From: Cellulomonas sp.
GTDB lineage: Bacteria; Actinomycetota; Actinomycetes; Actinomycetales; Cellulomonadaceae
Reading direction: 5' to 3'
Assembly: GCF_017744555.1 (NCBI RefSeq)
Contig: NZ_JAGIBD010000002.1
Span: forward strand, 93,781 to 157,780
Length of the DNA: 64,000 bases
Numbering within the stretch: the stretch's first letter is position 1; every line of letters begins with the position of its first letter. This document shows positions 8,215-14,854 of this stretch, in pieces. The notes beneath the pieces were generated by a model, which made no database searches, was not told the origin of the DNA, and saw nothing but the letters and a program-made list of their open reading frames with translations. The translations under genes were made by a program, and so were the position numbers.

Positions 8215-8775
8215 GTGCCAGAGCGCCCTGTCGACCGCGTCGCCCGGCATCGCGACGACACGCGGGTCGTCAAGGCGGGCGGCACGCGGTCCCGCGTCGC
8301 GACCACGCTGCTGGTCGGCGGGCGGCTGCTCCCGGTGGTGACCGTGGCGGCGGTGGCGTGGAGCCGCCTCACGCGCGACTCCTGGGCGGGAGCGCCGCTG
8401 GACGACGCGGGCTTCTCGACCGCATGGCAGCCGAACCTCGCGATGGCGCTCTGCGTCGTCCTAGGGTTCGCGTTGCCCTTCGTCGTCCTTCCGGTGGGCT
8501 CGTCGGCGCTCGCGACCGGCAAGGGCGACCGCCTGTCGCTGGAGTCCTCGCCGCACGGTGCCGGCCGGAACCATTCACGGTCCGCCGCCCGCCGGCTGTT
8601 CACGCACGAGCAGCTGCGGGAGGCGATGGCCGGGATCGAGTTCCGTGACACCGACGCGTTCATCGACGAGATCCCCGCGGCGTACAAGGACGTCGAGCGG
8701 GTCATGGCCGACGCCGCCGACCTCGTCGAGGTCCGCCACACGCTGCGGCAGATCCTCAACGTGAAGGGCGACTGA
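8215..8775 (+). pseudogene. Chimera: membrane-protein N-terminus joined to the last ~85 residues of RtcB
   Basis: The open frame encodes 186 aa in two unrelated parts. Residues 1 to about 100 hold two hydrophobic segments (TTLLVGGRLLPVVTVAAVAW and MALCVVLGFALPFVVLPVG) of an unrecognised membrane protein. From about residue 102 it is the C-terminus of the RNA ligase RtcB: GKGDRL, the guanylate-binding HGAGR, DEIPAAYKDVERVMADAADLVEVRHTL and the terminal NVKGD. RtcB is normally about 400 residues, so its N-terminal 80%, with the metal-binding His and Cys residues, is missing here. The fusion is in frame at about 8517 and points to a deletion between two genes. It should have no ligase activity. 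Whether the chimera is still made is unknown. Confidence 0.75.
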
Positions 8776-8777
8776 CG
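8716..8777 (+). repeat. Direct repeat copy 1: last 20 codons of rtcB
   Basis: 62 bp covering the codons for ADLVEVRHTLRQILNVKGD, the stop and two more bases. It matches 9512-9573 at 58 of 62 positions. This copy keeps the family's usual residues (HTLRQ, NVKGD). Confidence 0.9.
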
Positions 8778-8780
8778 CAT

Positions 8781-8811
8781 CGGCCCCCACTCGTTCACCG
8801 GGTGGGGGCCG
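8781..8811 (+). terminator. Terminator hairpin after the rtcB remnant
   Basis: A perfect 10-bp stem, CGGCCCCCAC with GTGGGGGCCG, around an 11-nt loop, only 5 bp past the stop codon. It probably served the intact rtcB. Confidence 0.75.
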
Positions 8812-9073
8812 GACTCGCTCTGAACGGCGGTCCGAGAACGTCGGCCAACCGCCGATCGGCGCCCCACACCGCTCGTCGGTCGAGAACGAGCCCGAACGGT
8901 GGCGTGAAGCCATCGCGGTCCGGGAAAGAGCTAGTCCGCTGCCTCGTGGACTGCCACATCGGTGCGGACGCCGCCAAACGGAACGGGTCGCCTGTGGATA
9001 ACCGTCAATGGCCGGCGCGGCCGACCTGTAGACAGCCTCCACTGCTTGAAGAGTTAAGAGTACGGGGGCAGGT
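8812..9073. other. Non-coding stretch before the endonuclease gene
   Basis: About 260 bp in which no convincing gene is seen on either strand; the short open frames have no ribosome site or recognisable protein. The last 80 bp are visibly richer in A and T than the surroundings (GAAGAGTTAAGAGTA), consistent with imported DNA. No group I intron core could be identified by eye. Confidence 0.5.
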
Positions 9074-9571
9074 ATGGACGACGCCGAGGCGGCGTATATT
9101 GCTGGGTTCTTCGACGGCGAAGGATCCCTCGGGATATACAGCAACGGCACGACTGGGCGTTGCTTGCGAGCGCAGATCACGCAAGCCGAGTCCAAGGAAG
9201 CTCGGGAGACGCTTGAGCGCTGGCGCGCGCGATGGGGCGGTTCGCTCTGCACACTGAATCGGTCGCTGCGTCGCCACGCAATGATCTGGCAGGTAAGCGG
9301 CGACAACGCGGCCGACTTTCTTCGGGAGATCCGGCCATGGCTCCGACTCAAGGCGGATCAGGCTGACATCGCTATTGCGTGGCAGTCGGCCCGCCCAGCG
9401 ACGCGCCGAGACGAGCGAGGTCGCATTCTCGGAAGGACCCCGGCCGAAAGGGCACGCGACGATCTGGCGGCCGCCACTCTCGTGGCCATGAAGCGGCCAG
9501 CGGCCGAGCCTGCCGACCTCGTCGAGGTCCGGCACACGCTGGGGCAGATCCTCAACGTAGAGGGCGACTGA
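9074..9571 (+). CDS. LAGLIDADG-type homing endonuclease, ending in a duplicated rtcB tail
   Basis: The 165-aa product begins with the LAGLIDADG signature AAYIAGFFDGEGSLGI, whose Asp/Glu pair normally binds catalytic metal, followed by a second half with WQVSGDNAADFLREI. One motif suggests a homodimer. Such enzymes cut long, rare sites and spread themselves into them. The final 20 residues (ADLVEVRHTLGQILNVEGD) are a copy of the RtcB C-terminus, read in frame. Codon use is less GC-biased than neighbouring genes. GGGGGCAGGT just before the ATG at 9074 supports the start. The adjacent rtcB remnant suggests rtcB was the target gene. Confidence 0.75.
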   Translation: MDDAEAAYIAGFFDGEGSLGIYSNGTTGRCLRAQITQAESKEARETLERWRARWGGSLCTLNRSLRRHAMIWQVSGDNAADFLREIRPWLRLKADQADIAIAWQSARPATRRDERGRILGRTPAERARDDLAAATLVAMKRPAAEPADLVEVRHTLGQILNVEGD

Positions 9572-9573
9572 CG
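9512..9573 (+). repeat. Direct repeat copy 2: rtcB tail fused to the endonuclease frame
   Basis: 62 bp, 58 identical to 8716-8777. The four changes alter two residues (Arg to Gly, Lys to Glu). The distance between copy starts is 796 bp. No terminator hairpin follows this copy. Confidence 0.9.
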
Positions 9574-9618
9574 GCCGTCGGCGCGACATGTCGAGACCCC
9601 GCGCGATCTGATGGGTCC

Positions 9619-10458
9619 ATGAGCACCGTCCCGAACATCGCCCTGAACAACGGCGTGCAGATCCCGCAGCTCGGCTACGGCGTCTTCCAGATCCCGCCCG
9701 AGCGGACCAAGGACGCGGTCCTCCAGGCGTTCGACGTCGGCTACCGCCACATCGACACCGCGCAGAGCTACCGCAACGAGGAGGGTGTCGGCGCGGCGCT
9801 GCGGGAGTCCGGGCTGGCCCGCGGCGACGTCTTCGTGACCAGCAAGCTGAACAACGGCGCGCACGCCCCCGCGGCCGCGCACGAGGCGTTCGACCGGACG
9901 CTGGAGCGGCTCGGCACCGAGTACGTCGACCTGTTCCTCATCCACTGGCCGCTCGCGATGCTGAGCGACTTCGTGGAGACCTGGCGGGCGCTCGAGGACA
10001 TCTACGCGTCCGGACGGGCCAGGGCCATCGGGGTGTCGAACTTCCAGCGCGCCCACCTGCGCCGGCTGCTGGAGGAGACGGACGTCACCCCCGCCGTCAA
10101 CCAGATCGAGGTGCACCCCTACCTCACGCAGGTCGGCCTGCGAGCGCTCGCGTTCGAGCACGGGATCGCCGTCGAGGCGTGGTCTCCCCTCGGCCAGGGA
10201 GCCGTGCTGGGCGACGAGACGATCGGGCGCATCGCACGGAGCCACGGCAGGACGCCGGCGCAGGTGATCCTGCGGTGGCACCTCCAGCACGGCCACGTCG
10301 TGTTCCCGAAGTCCTCGACACGGGCGCGCGTGGAGGAGAACTTCGACGTCTTCGACTTCGTGCTGAGCGACGAGGACCTCGTGGACATCGACCGCCTGAA
10401 CCGGGACGAGCGCACGGGTCCGGACCCCGACACGTTCGACCGGATGCCCCCGGCCTGA
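9619..10458 (+). CDS. Aldo/keto reductase
   Basis: The 279-aa cytosolic oxidoreductase has the complete AKR catalytic tetrad: Asp in GYRHIDTAQSY, Tyr in the same stretch, Lys in VTSKLNN and His in LIHWPL. The NADPH-binding end is present as VFPKSSTRARVEENFDVFDF. It is closest in type to the AKR5 / 2,5-diketo-D-gluconate reductase group, which reduces many aldehydes and ketones. The ATG at 9619 starts the conserved NIALNNGVQIPQLGYGVF. It lies directly downstream of the endonuclease module, whose stop is 47 bp away. The physiological substrate is not apparent. Confidence 0.9.
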   Translation: MSTVPNIALNNGVQIPQLGYGVFQIPPERTKDAVLQAFDVGYRHIDTAQSYRNEEGVGAALRESGLARGDVFVTSKLNNGAHAPAAAHEAFDRTLERLGTEYVDLFLIHWPLAMLSDFVETWRALEDIYASGRARAIGVSNFQRAHLRRLLEETDVTPAVNQIEVHPYLTQVGLRALAFEHGIAVEAWSPLGQGAVLGDETIGRIARSHGRTPAQVILRWHLQHGHVVFPKSSTRARVEENFDVFDFVLSDEDLVDIDRLNRDERTGPDPDTFDRMPPA

Positions 10459-10463
10459 CGGGC

Positions 10464-10727
10464 TCAACCGCGCGGGCCCGGCCCCGGCTCGCGTGTGCTC
10501 CGTGGGCGGCCTGGTCCGCGGGTGGGTCCGGCCTCGGCCGGGAGGCGGCCGGCGTCCTTGAGCGCCCGGCGGAGCAGCATGTCGATCTGCGCGTTGACGC
10601 TGCGCAGGTCGTCGGCGGCCCACCGGGCGAGCGCGGCGTGCACGGCGGGGTCGAGGCGGAGCAGGACCGCGTGGCGCTCGGCGGCGGCTCGCCGACGCTC
10701 CGCCCCCGACCCGTCGGAGGTCGCCAT
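10464..10727 (-). CDS. Ribbon-helix-helix (Arc/HicB-antitoxin-like) DNA-binding protein
   Basis: The 87-aa protein holds a short RHH fold: strand AVLLRLDPAVHAAL, helix WAADDLRSVNAQIDMLLRRALKDAG, then a basic disordered tail. It is annotated as HicB-family antitoxin in related genomes, but no toxin gene is nearby. It begins 2 nt after the SPFH stop and is therefore co-transcribed with it. I chose the ATG at 10727 because upstream codons overlap the SPFH coding end. It is the probable binder of the paired GATATC palindromes in front of the operon (inference). Confidence 0.75.
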   Translation of the reverse strand: MATSDGSGAERRRAAAERHAVLLRLDPAVHAALARWAADDLRSVNAQIDMLLRRALKDAGRLPAEAGPTRGPGRPRSTREPGPGPRG

Positions 10728-10729
10728 CC

Positions 10730-11692
10730 TCAGGAGTACAGCGAGCCGGTGTTGACGATCGGGGTGGCCCGGCTCTCGCCGCACAGGACGACGAGCAGGT
10801 TGGACACCATCGCGGCCTTCCGCTCGTCGTCGAGCACGACGATGTCGTCCTGCTCGAGCCGCGCGAGGGCCTGCTCGACCATCCCGACGGCGCCGTCGAC
10901 GATGCGCTCGCGGGCCGCGATGATCGCGCCGGCCTGCTGCCGCTGCAGCATGGCCTGCGCGATCTCGGGGGCGTAGGCGAGGTTCGAGATGCGCGCCTCG
11001 ACGACCTCGACACCCGCGATGACGACGCGCGCCGCGACCTCGGTGGCGATCTCGGCGGACACGACATCGGTCGCGCCGCGGAGGCTGTTCTCGCCGTGCT
11101 CGGCGTGATCGTACGGGTGCGACATCGCGACGTGCCGCAGCGCGGACTCGGACTGGACGCGCACGAAGTCGGTGTAGTCCTCGACGGCGAACGTCGCGCG
11201 GGCGGTGTCGGCGACCTGCCAGACGACGATCGCGGCGATGTTCACCGGGTTGCCGTCCGCGTCGTTGACCTTGAGCTCGTTGGTCTCGAAGTTGCGGACC
11301 CGCACGGACACCTTGTGCCGCCGCGTGAGGGGCATCGCGACGACGAGGCCGGTGCGCCGGATCGTGCCGACGTAGCGGCCGAAGAGCTGCAGGACGCGGG
11401 TCTGCCCGGGGCTGACGACGGAGAGCGAGCCGAACGCGAGGATCGAGCCGAAGAACGCGAGGATCCCGGCGAGGACGAACAGCCCGTCGTCCTCGGTGTC
11501 CGCGAGGATGAACATCCGGATCATCACGACGAGCAGGACGAACGCGAGCAGCAGCACCGGGAGGGCCACGGCGGCGCCCGCGGACCGGGCCTCGCGCTCC
11601 TCGACCTCGACGCGCGTCCCGGCGTGACCGACGGGTGCGCCTGCCGGGATGCCACCGGTCGACTCCTGCGGCGGGACGTGCGTGTCGGTCAT
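10730..11692 (-). CDS. SPFH/band-7 domain membrane protein
   Basis: The 320-aa protein has a cytoplasmic N-terminus, two hydrophobic segments (about residues 40-65 and 75-95), then an SPFH domain ([21 protein letters not shown] through [18 protein letters not shown]) and a coiled C-terminal helix ([29 protein letters not shown]). Bacterial SPFH proteins assemble as large oligomers in lipid microdomains. An ATG at 11692 with GGAGG five bases upstream is preferred to the ATG at 11704. The C-terminus continues into the RHH gene. SPFH plus RHH is a recurrent actinobacterial pair (from memory); its function is unknown. Confidence 0.85.
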   Translation of the reverse strand: MTDTHVPPQESTGGIPAGAPVGHAGTRVEVEEREARSAGAAVALPVLLLAFVLLVVMIRMFILADTEDDGLFVLAGILAFFGSILAFGSLSVVSPGQTRVLQLFGRYVGTIRRTGLVVAMPLTRRHKVSVRVRNFETNELKVNDADGNPVNIAAIVVWQVADTARATFAVEDYTDFVRVQSESALRHVAMSHPYDHAEHGENSLRGATDVVSAEIATEVAARVVIAGVEVVEARISNLAYAPEIAQAMLQRQQAGAIIAARERIVDGAVGMVEQALARLEQDDIVVLDDERKAAMVSNLLVVLCGESRATPIVNTGSLYS

Positions 11693-11715
11693 GGCAGCCT
11701 CCATCGGGATCCGAG

Positions 11716-11734
11716 CGATATCAAAGTGATATCA
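11716..11734. promoter_or_regulatory. Tandem GATATC palindromes before the SPFH-RHH operon
   Basis: CGATATCA and TGATATCA are two 6- to 8-bp palindromes whose centres (11719.5 and 11730.5) are exactly 11 bp apart, one helical turn. RHH proteins bind as paired dimers on such phased half-sites. The stretch is strikingly A+T-rich against its surroundings and lies 24-42 bp before the SPFH start, so it probably overlaps the promoter. Confidence 0.6.
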
Positions 11735-11896
11735 CAATTGTGGCTGTGGTCGACGAGGGACGGAAGTCCCAGAACGACGACGCCCGGCCGGCCGACAGGG
11801 AGCACGGGACCGTCGCACGCCGTGACGGTCCCGCCCTGTCGCGTCGACCCCCGGAGCACCCGCCATGCGTCTCGGCCCACCCCCGTGGGTGCTCCC

Positions 11897-12763
11897 GTGA
11901 CGGCCGTCCTCGGGCTCGTGTGCCTGCTGCTCTCGGCGTGCGGGACGGTGCCCCAGCTCGTGCGGGTGCGGACGACGGGTGACGTGGCCGGGCTGAGCGT
12001 CGCGGCGCTGCTCAGCTCGCTGGTCTCCGCCGTCGGGTGGGGCGTGTACGGGGTGCACCTCGGGGACGTGTGGGTCGTCGCGCAGTCGGTCGCCGCGTTC
12101 CTGCCGACGGCGGCGACCGTGCTGGTCGCGCTGTCCGCCGGTGCGTCGCGAGCGGGCATGCGGGTGCCTGCGGTGTGGGCGTCGGTGCTGGTCACCGCGT
12201 CCGGTGCTGCGTGGCGCCACGGGATCGGCGTCGTCACCGTGGTGCTCGGGTGCTCGGTGCTGTGGCTGGTCGCGCCGGCGGCGCTCACCGCGTGGCGGTC
12301 GGCCGACGTGTCCGGGATCGCCGGCGGCACGTGGGCACTCCTGGCGGTGAATGGCCTGGTCACGGGCGCGTACGGGGTCGTCGCGGACGTGCCGGCGAAC
12401 CTGGTCTACGCGGTCGCGGCGCTCACCGGCGCGGCGGCGGTCCTGCTCCGGCTGCACCTCGCACGTCGTGCCACCGGCGCACCCGCGCTGTCGCCGCCGT
12501 GGACGCGGGCCGCCGACGCGCTCGTCCGGCCCCGCGGAGACACCACCGCCCACGGGCTACCGTGCTCGGGTGGCGACGAGCAGCGGCGGGCCGACGATCA
12601 CGCTCCGGCCGTACCGGTCCCCCGACGACGCCCCGGCGACGTTCGCCGTCTTCCAGGCCGCGGTCCGGCAGACGGCCGCCGCACTGTACGACCCGGAGCA
12701 GATCGAGGCGTGGGCAGGCCCGGCCGACGCGGACCTGACCGGTTGGGACGTCCGCCGGCGTGA
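11897..12763 (+). CDS. PQ-loop (SWEET-like) membrane protein with an unusual C-terminal run-on
   Basis: The recognisable part, about residues 1-200, has six to seven hydrophobic helices and one clear PQ-loop: LSACGTVPQLVRVRTTGDVAGLSV, the hallmark of SWEET/SemiSWEET sugar carriers. A second, decayed copy is suggested by WLVAPAALTAWRSADVSGIAGGTW. After the last helix (VYAVAALTGAAAVLLRLHLARR) the frame stays open for another 90 codons of low-complexity Arg/Gly/Pro sequence and overlaps the GNAT gene by 194 nt. The GTG at 11897 overlaps the stop of a possible 11-residue leader frame (11865-11900, MRLGPPPWVLP). Either the long tail is real or a frameshift hides the true stop. Confidence 0.6.
   Translation: MTAVLGLVCLLLSACGTVPQLVRVRTTGDVAGLSVAALLSSLVSAVGWGVYGVHLGDVWVVAQSVAAFLPTAATVLVALSAGASRAGMRVPAVWASVLVTASGAAWRHGIGVVTVVLGCSVLWLVAPAALTAWRSADVSGIAGGTWALLAVNGLVTGAYGVVADVPANLVYAVAALTGAAAVLLRLHLARRATGAPALSPPWTRAADALVRPRGDTTAHGLPCSGGDEQRRADDHAPAVPVPRRRPGDVRRLPGRGPADGRRTVRPGADRGVGRPGRRGPDRLGRPPA
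12558..12563 (+). promoter_or_regulatory. -10 hexamer of the leaderless GNAT gene
   Basis: TACCGT six bases before the GTG at 12570, located inside the PQ-loop reading frame. Confidence 0.5.
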
Positions 12764-13079
12764 GGCGGCGACGGTCCTGGCGGAGTCGGACGGCGAGGTC
12801 GTGGGCTTCTCCGACCTTCGGCACGACGGCCTGGTCGACATGCTCTTCGTCCACCCCCGGGCCGGCGGCCGCGGAGTCGCACGGATGCTCGTCGAGGCCG
12901 TGCAGGCCGACGCCCGGTCCCGTGGGCTGACGATGCTGCGCACGTTCGCCAGCCGGAGCGCGAAGCCGGCGTTCGAGCGTCTGGGGTTCTCGGTCGTCGA
13001 GTACCGGCCCGACAACACGGCGCGGAACGGCGTCGTCGTCCCCAACTACGAGATGCGCTGCGTGCTGTCTCCGGAATGA
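12570..13079 (+). CDS. GNAT-family N-acetyltransferase
   Basis: The 169-aa enzyme transfers an acetyl group from acetyl-CoA to an unknown amine. The N-terminal ITLRPYRSPDDAPATFAVF is a typical GNAT entry, and the CoA-binding loop is VHPRAGGRGVARMLVEAV (Q/R-x-x-G-x-G/A). The C-terminal part ends in RLGFSVVEY, as in the YafP/PA4866 type. The GTG at 12570 is supported by TACCGT six bases upstream and by the start of family similarity a few codons later. It overlaps the frame of the PQ-loop gene. Confidence 0.85.
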   Translation: MATSSGGPTITLRPYRSPDDAPATFAVFQAAVRQTAAALYDPEQIEAWAGPADADLTGWDVRRREAATVLAESDGEVVGFSDLRHDGLVDMLFVHPRAGGRGVARMLVEAVQADARSRGLTMLRTFASRSAKPAFERLGFSVVEYRPDNTARNGVVVPNYEMRCVLSPE

Positions 13080-13116
13080 GTTCAAGTACCGGACGCACAT
13101 CGTCCGGAACCGTTCC

Positions 13117-13122
13117 TACCGT
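13117..13122 (+). promoter_or_regulatory. -10 hexamer of the leaderless DinB-like gene
   Basis: TACCGT, seven bases before the ATG at 13130. Confidence 0.5.
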
Positions 13123-13129
13123 CGGTCGC

Positions 13130-13717
13130 ATGACGACCTACGAGCAGTTCGGAACACCTCTCGCCGGGACCGACGTCGAGCACCTCGTCGGCTCCCTCGA
13201 CCTCATGCGCGTCACGTTCCGCTGGAAGACGGACGACCTCGACGCCGCCGGCCTCGCCCAGACCGTCGGCGCCTCCAAGCTCACGCTCGGCGGCCTGCTG
13301 AAGCACCTCGCCGCCGTCGAGGACACCTACTTCTCGTGGCACCTCGCCGGGCAGCACCCCGGCCCGATCTGGCACCCCGAGCGCTGGGAGGAGAACCACT
13401 CCGAGCTCCTCGCGGCGGGCGACGACACCCCCGGCGACCTCTACGCGATCTGGGACGGCGCCGTGCACCGGTCGCGCACCCGGCTGCGGGACGCGCTCGC
13501 GGGCGGTGGGCTCGACCAGCTCGTGCACCGGGCCGACGACGCCGGGAACCACGTGAGCCTGCGGCGCCTGCTGTTCGACCTCGTCCAGGAGTACGCGCGG
13601 CACACCGGTCACGCGGACCTCATCCGGGAGGTCGTCGACGGGCGCGTCGGGGAGGACCCGCCCGACGGGTGGCGGCCCAGGGCCGGCGACCCGCTCACGT
13701 GGCTGTGGCGGGCGTGA
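13130..13717 (+). CDS. DinB-family (DUF664) protein
   Basis: The 195-aa protein is a four-helix-bundle of the DinB/DUF664 class. The three metal-ligating His positions of the family are visible: in GLLKHLAAVED, in WHLAGQHPG or nearby, and in YARHTGHADLIRE. Many members are mycothiol-dependent enzymes in actinobacteria, so thiol transfer or detoxification is possible here (inference). The ATG at 13130 follows TACCGT by seven bases. The 3' end overlaps the convergent WYL regulator by 23 nt. Confidence 0.8.
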   Translation: MTTYEQFGTPLAGTDVEHLVGSLDLMRVTFRWKTDDLDAAGLAQTVGASKLTLGGLLKHLAAVEDTYFSWHLAGQHPGPIWHPERWEENHSELLAAGDDTPGDLYAIWDGAVHRSRTRLRDALAGGGLDQLVHRADDAGNHVSLRRLLFDLVQEYARHTGHADLIREVVDGRVGEDPPDGWRPRAGDPLTWLWRA

Positions 13718-14804
13718 CGTCGTCGGGCCCGGCGCGGTGGACGCCCGCGGGGGTGGACGGGCCGGACGGTCCGCCGTCCCGCCCGGCGGTCGGGGGCGTC
13801 GAGGCGTTCGCGGCGCTGCTCGGGTCGGCGCTGTCCGTCGCGCCGGTCGCGCCGCTCGTCGCCGAGATCATCCGCCGGCCCAGCGACCGCACGGTGGCGA
13901 GCAGCTCGGGGCCGCCGATCACGCGGAAGGGCACCGGCAGAGCGGCGAGGCGCTCGGCGTACCAGTAAGGGTTGCTGGTGGTCGCGACCAGCCGGCACGA
14001 CGAGCCGTCGACCGCCTCGAGCCGCCCGATGGTCCGCGGCACCCACGCCCGGGCCCGGTGCACGGGCGCGTCGATGACGACCTCGACCGAGAACTCCCAC
14101 CCGACGGCCAGGTGCGCTTCGAGCTCGGCGACGGGGTCGAGGTCGTCGGGCGGCACGAACGTCGCGTCGAGCACCTCGACGTCGAGCACGCGGTCCACCC
14201 GGTAGGCGCGCCGGGCGTCGGCGTGGTGCGCGTGGCACAGCAGGTACCAACGGCCGTGCCGCACGACGACGGCCCACGGGTCGACGTCGGTGTGCCACGT
14301 GCGCCCGCTCTCCGACCGGTACTCCAGGCGCACGGACCGGTGGGCGGTGGACGCCTCGACCAGGGCCGTCGCGGTCGCCGGGTCCGGGCGGGCGGACCCG
14401 GTGTCCGGGGCCGGTGACACCCCCGACCGGACCGCCTCGGCCGAGGCGGCGACGCCCGACGGCAGCGACCGCAGGATCTTGCCGAGCGCGGTGCCGACGG
14501 GCGCGTCCGGGTCGGCGACGTCGTGGTGGCCGTCGAGCAGAGCCATGACCAGCGCGAGCGCCTCGTCGGCCGAGAACACCATCGGCGGCGGCCGCACCCC
14601 ACGACCCACCCGGTACCCGCCGTACGGGCCGCGGGTCGCCACGATCGGGATGTCGGCCGCCCGGAGCGTCGCGACGTACCGGCGGGCCGCCCGCTCGGTC
14701 ACGTCGAGCGCGTCGGCGAGCCGCTGCGCGGTGATCCCGGGCGACCGCTGGATGAGCTCGAGCGCGACGAGCGCCCGCGCCGTCGGGTTCTGCTCCTCGC
14801 CCAC
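13695..14804 (-). CDS. WYL-domain transcriptional regulator (YafY family)
   Basis: The 369-aa regulator has an N-terminal winged HTH (ALELIQRSPGITAQRLADALDVTERAARRYVATL) and GPYGGYRVGRG, a WYL domain around residues 140-215 (RLEYRSESGRTW, VVVRHGRWYLLCHAHH) and a WCX-type C-terminus; the last 50 residues are disordered. WYL domains sense ligands, often nucleic acid or nucleotide. The GTG at 14804 is chosen for an AAGGGGG site just upstream and because family similarity begins there; the frame stays open upstream only by chance. It is the last gene on the strand of the galactosidase operon, 50 bp after it, and has its own inverted repeat. Confidence 0.85.
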   Translation of the reverse strand: MGEEQNPTARALVALELIQRSPGITAQRLADALDVTERAARRYVATLRAADIPIVATRGPYGGYRVGRGVRPPPMVFSADEALALVMALLDGHHDVADPDAPVGTALGKILRSLPSGVAASAEAVRSGVSPAPDTGSARPDPATATALVEASTAHRSVRLEYRSESGRTWHTDVDPWAVVVRHGRWYLLCHAHHADARRAYRVDRVLDVEVLDATFVPPDDLDPVAELEAHLAVGWEFSVEVVIDAPVHRARAWVPRTIGRLEAVDGSSCRLVATTSNPYWYAERLAALPVPFRVIGGPELLATVRSLGRRMISATSGATGATDSADPSSAANASTPPTAGRDGGPSGPSTPAGVHRAGPDDVTPATAT

Positions 14805-14817
14805 GACACCCCCTTGG

Positions 14818-14842
14818 GTAGCGGACGACTTTCGTCCGCTAC
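14818..14842. promoter_or_regulatory. Perfect 11-bp inverted repeat between the galactosidase and WYL genes
   Basis: GTAGCGGACGA and TCGTCCGCTAC flank a 3-nt centre. It lies 13 bp after the beta-galactosidase stop and 13 bp before the WYL start. It could act as the WYL operator, as a terminator for the sugar operon, or both; no T-run follows. Confidence 0.6.
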
Positions 14843-14854
14843 TCGAGACGGTAC

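Noticed and set aside
8812-9073. A group I intron around the endonuclease gene
   Set aside because: I could not find the conserved P3-P7 core or a plausible 5' splice site by eye. An intron would also not explain the repeated rtcB tail.
10464-10727. A toxin-antitoxin pair around the HicB-like gene
   Set aside because: Its partner is an SPFH membrane protein, not a toxin. No small toxin gene was found on either side.
11865-11900. An 11-codon leader (MRLGPPPWVLP) overlapping the PQ-loop start
   Set aside because: Kept only as a note in the gene entry: its ribosome site is weak and there is no precedent to support it.
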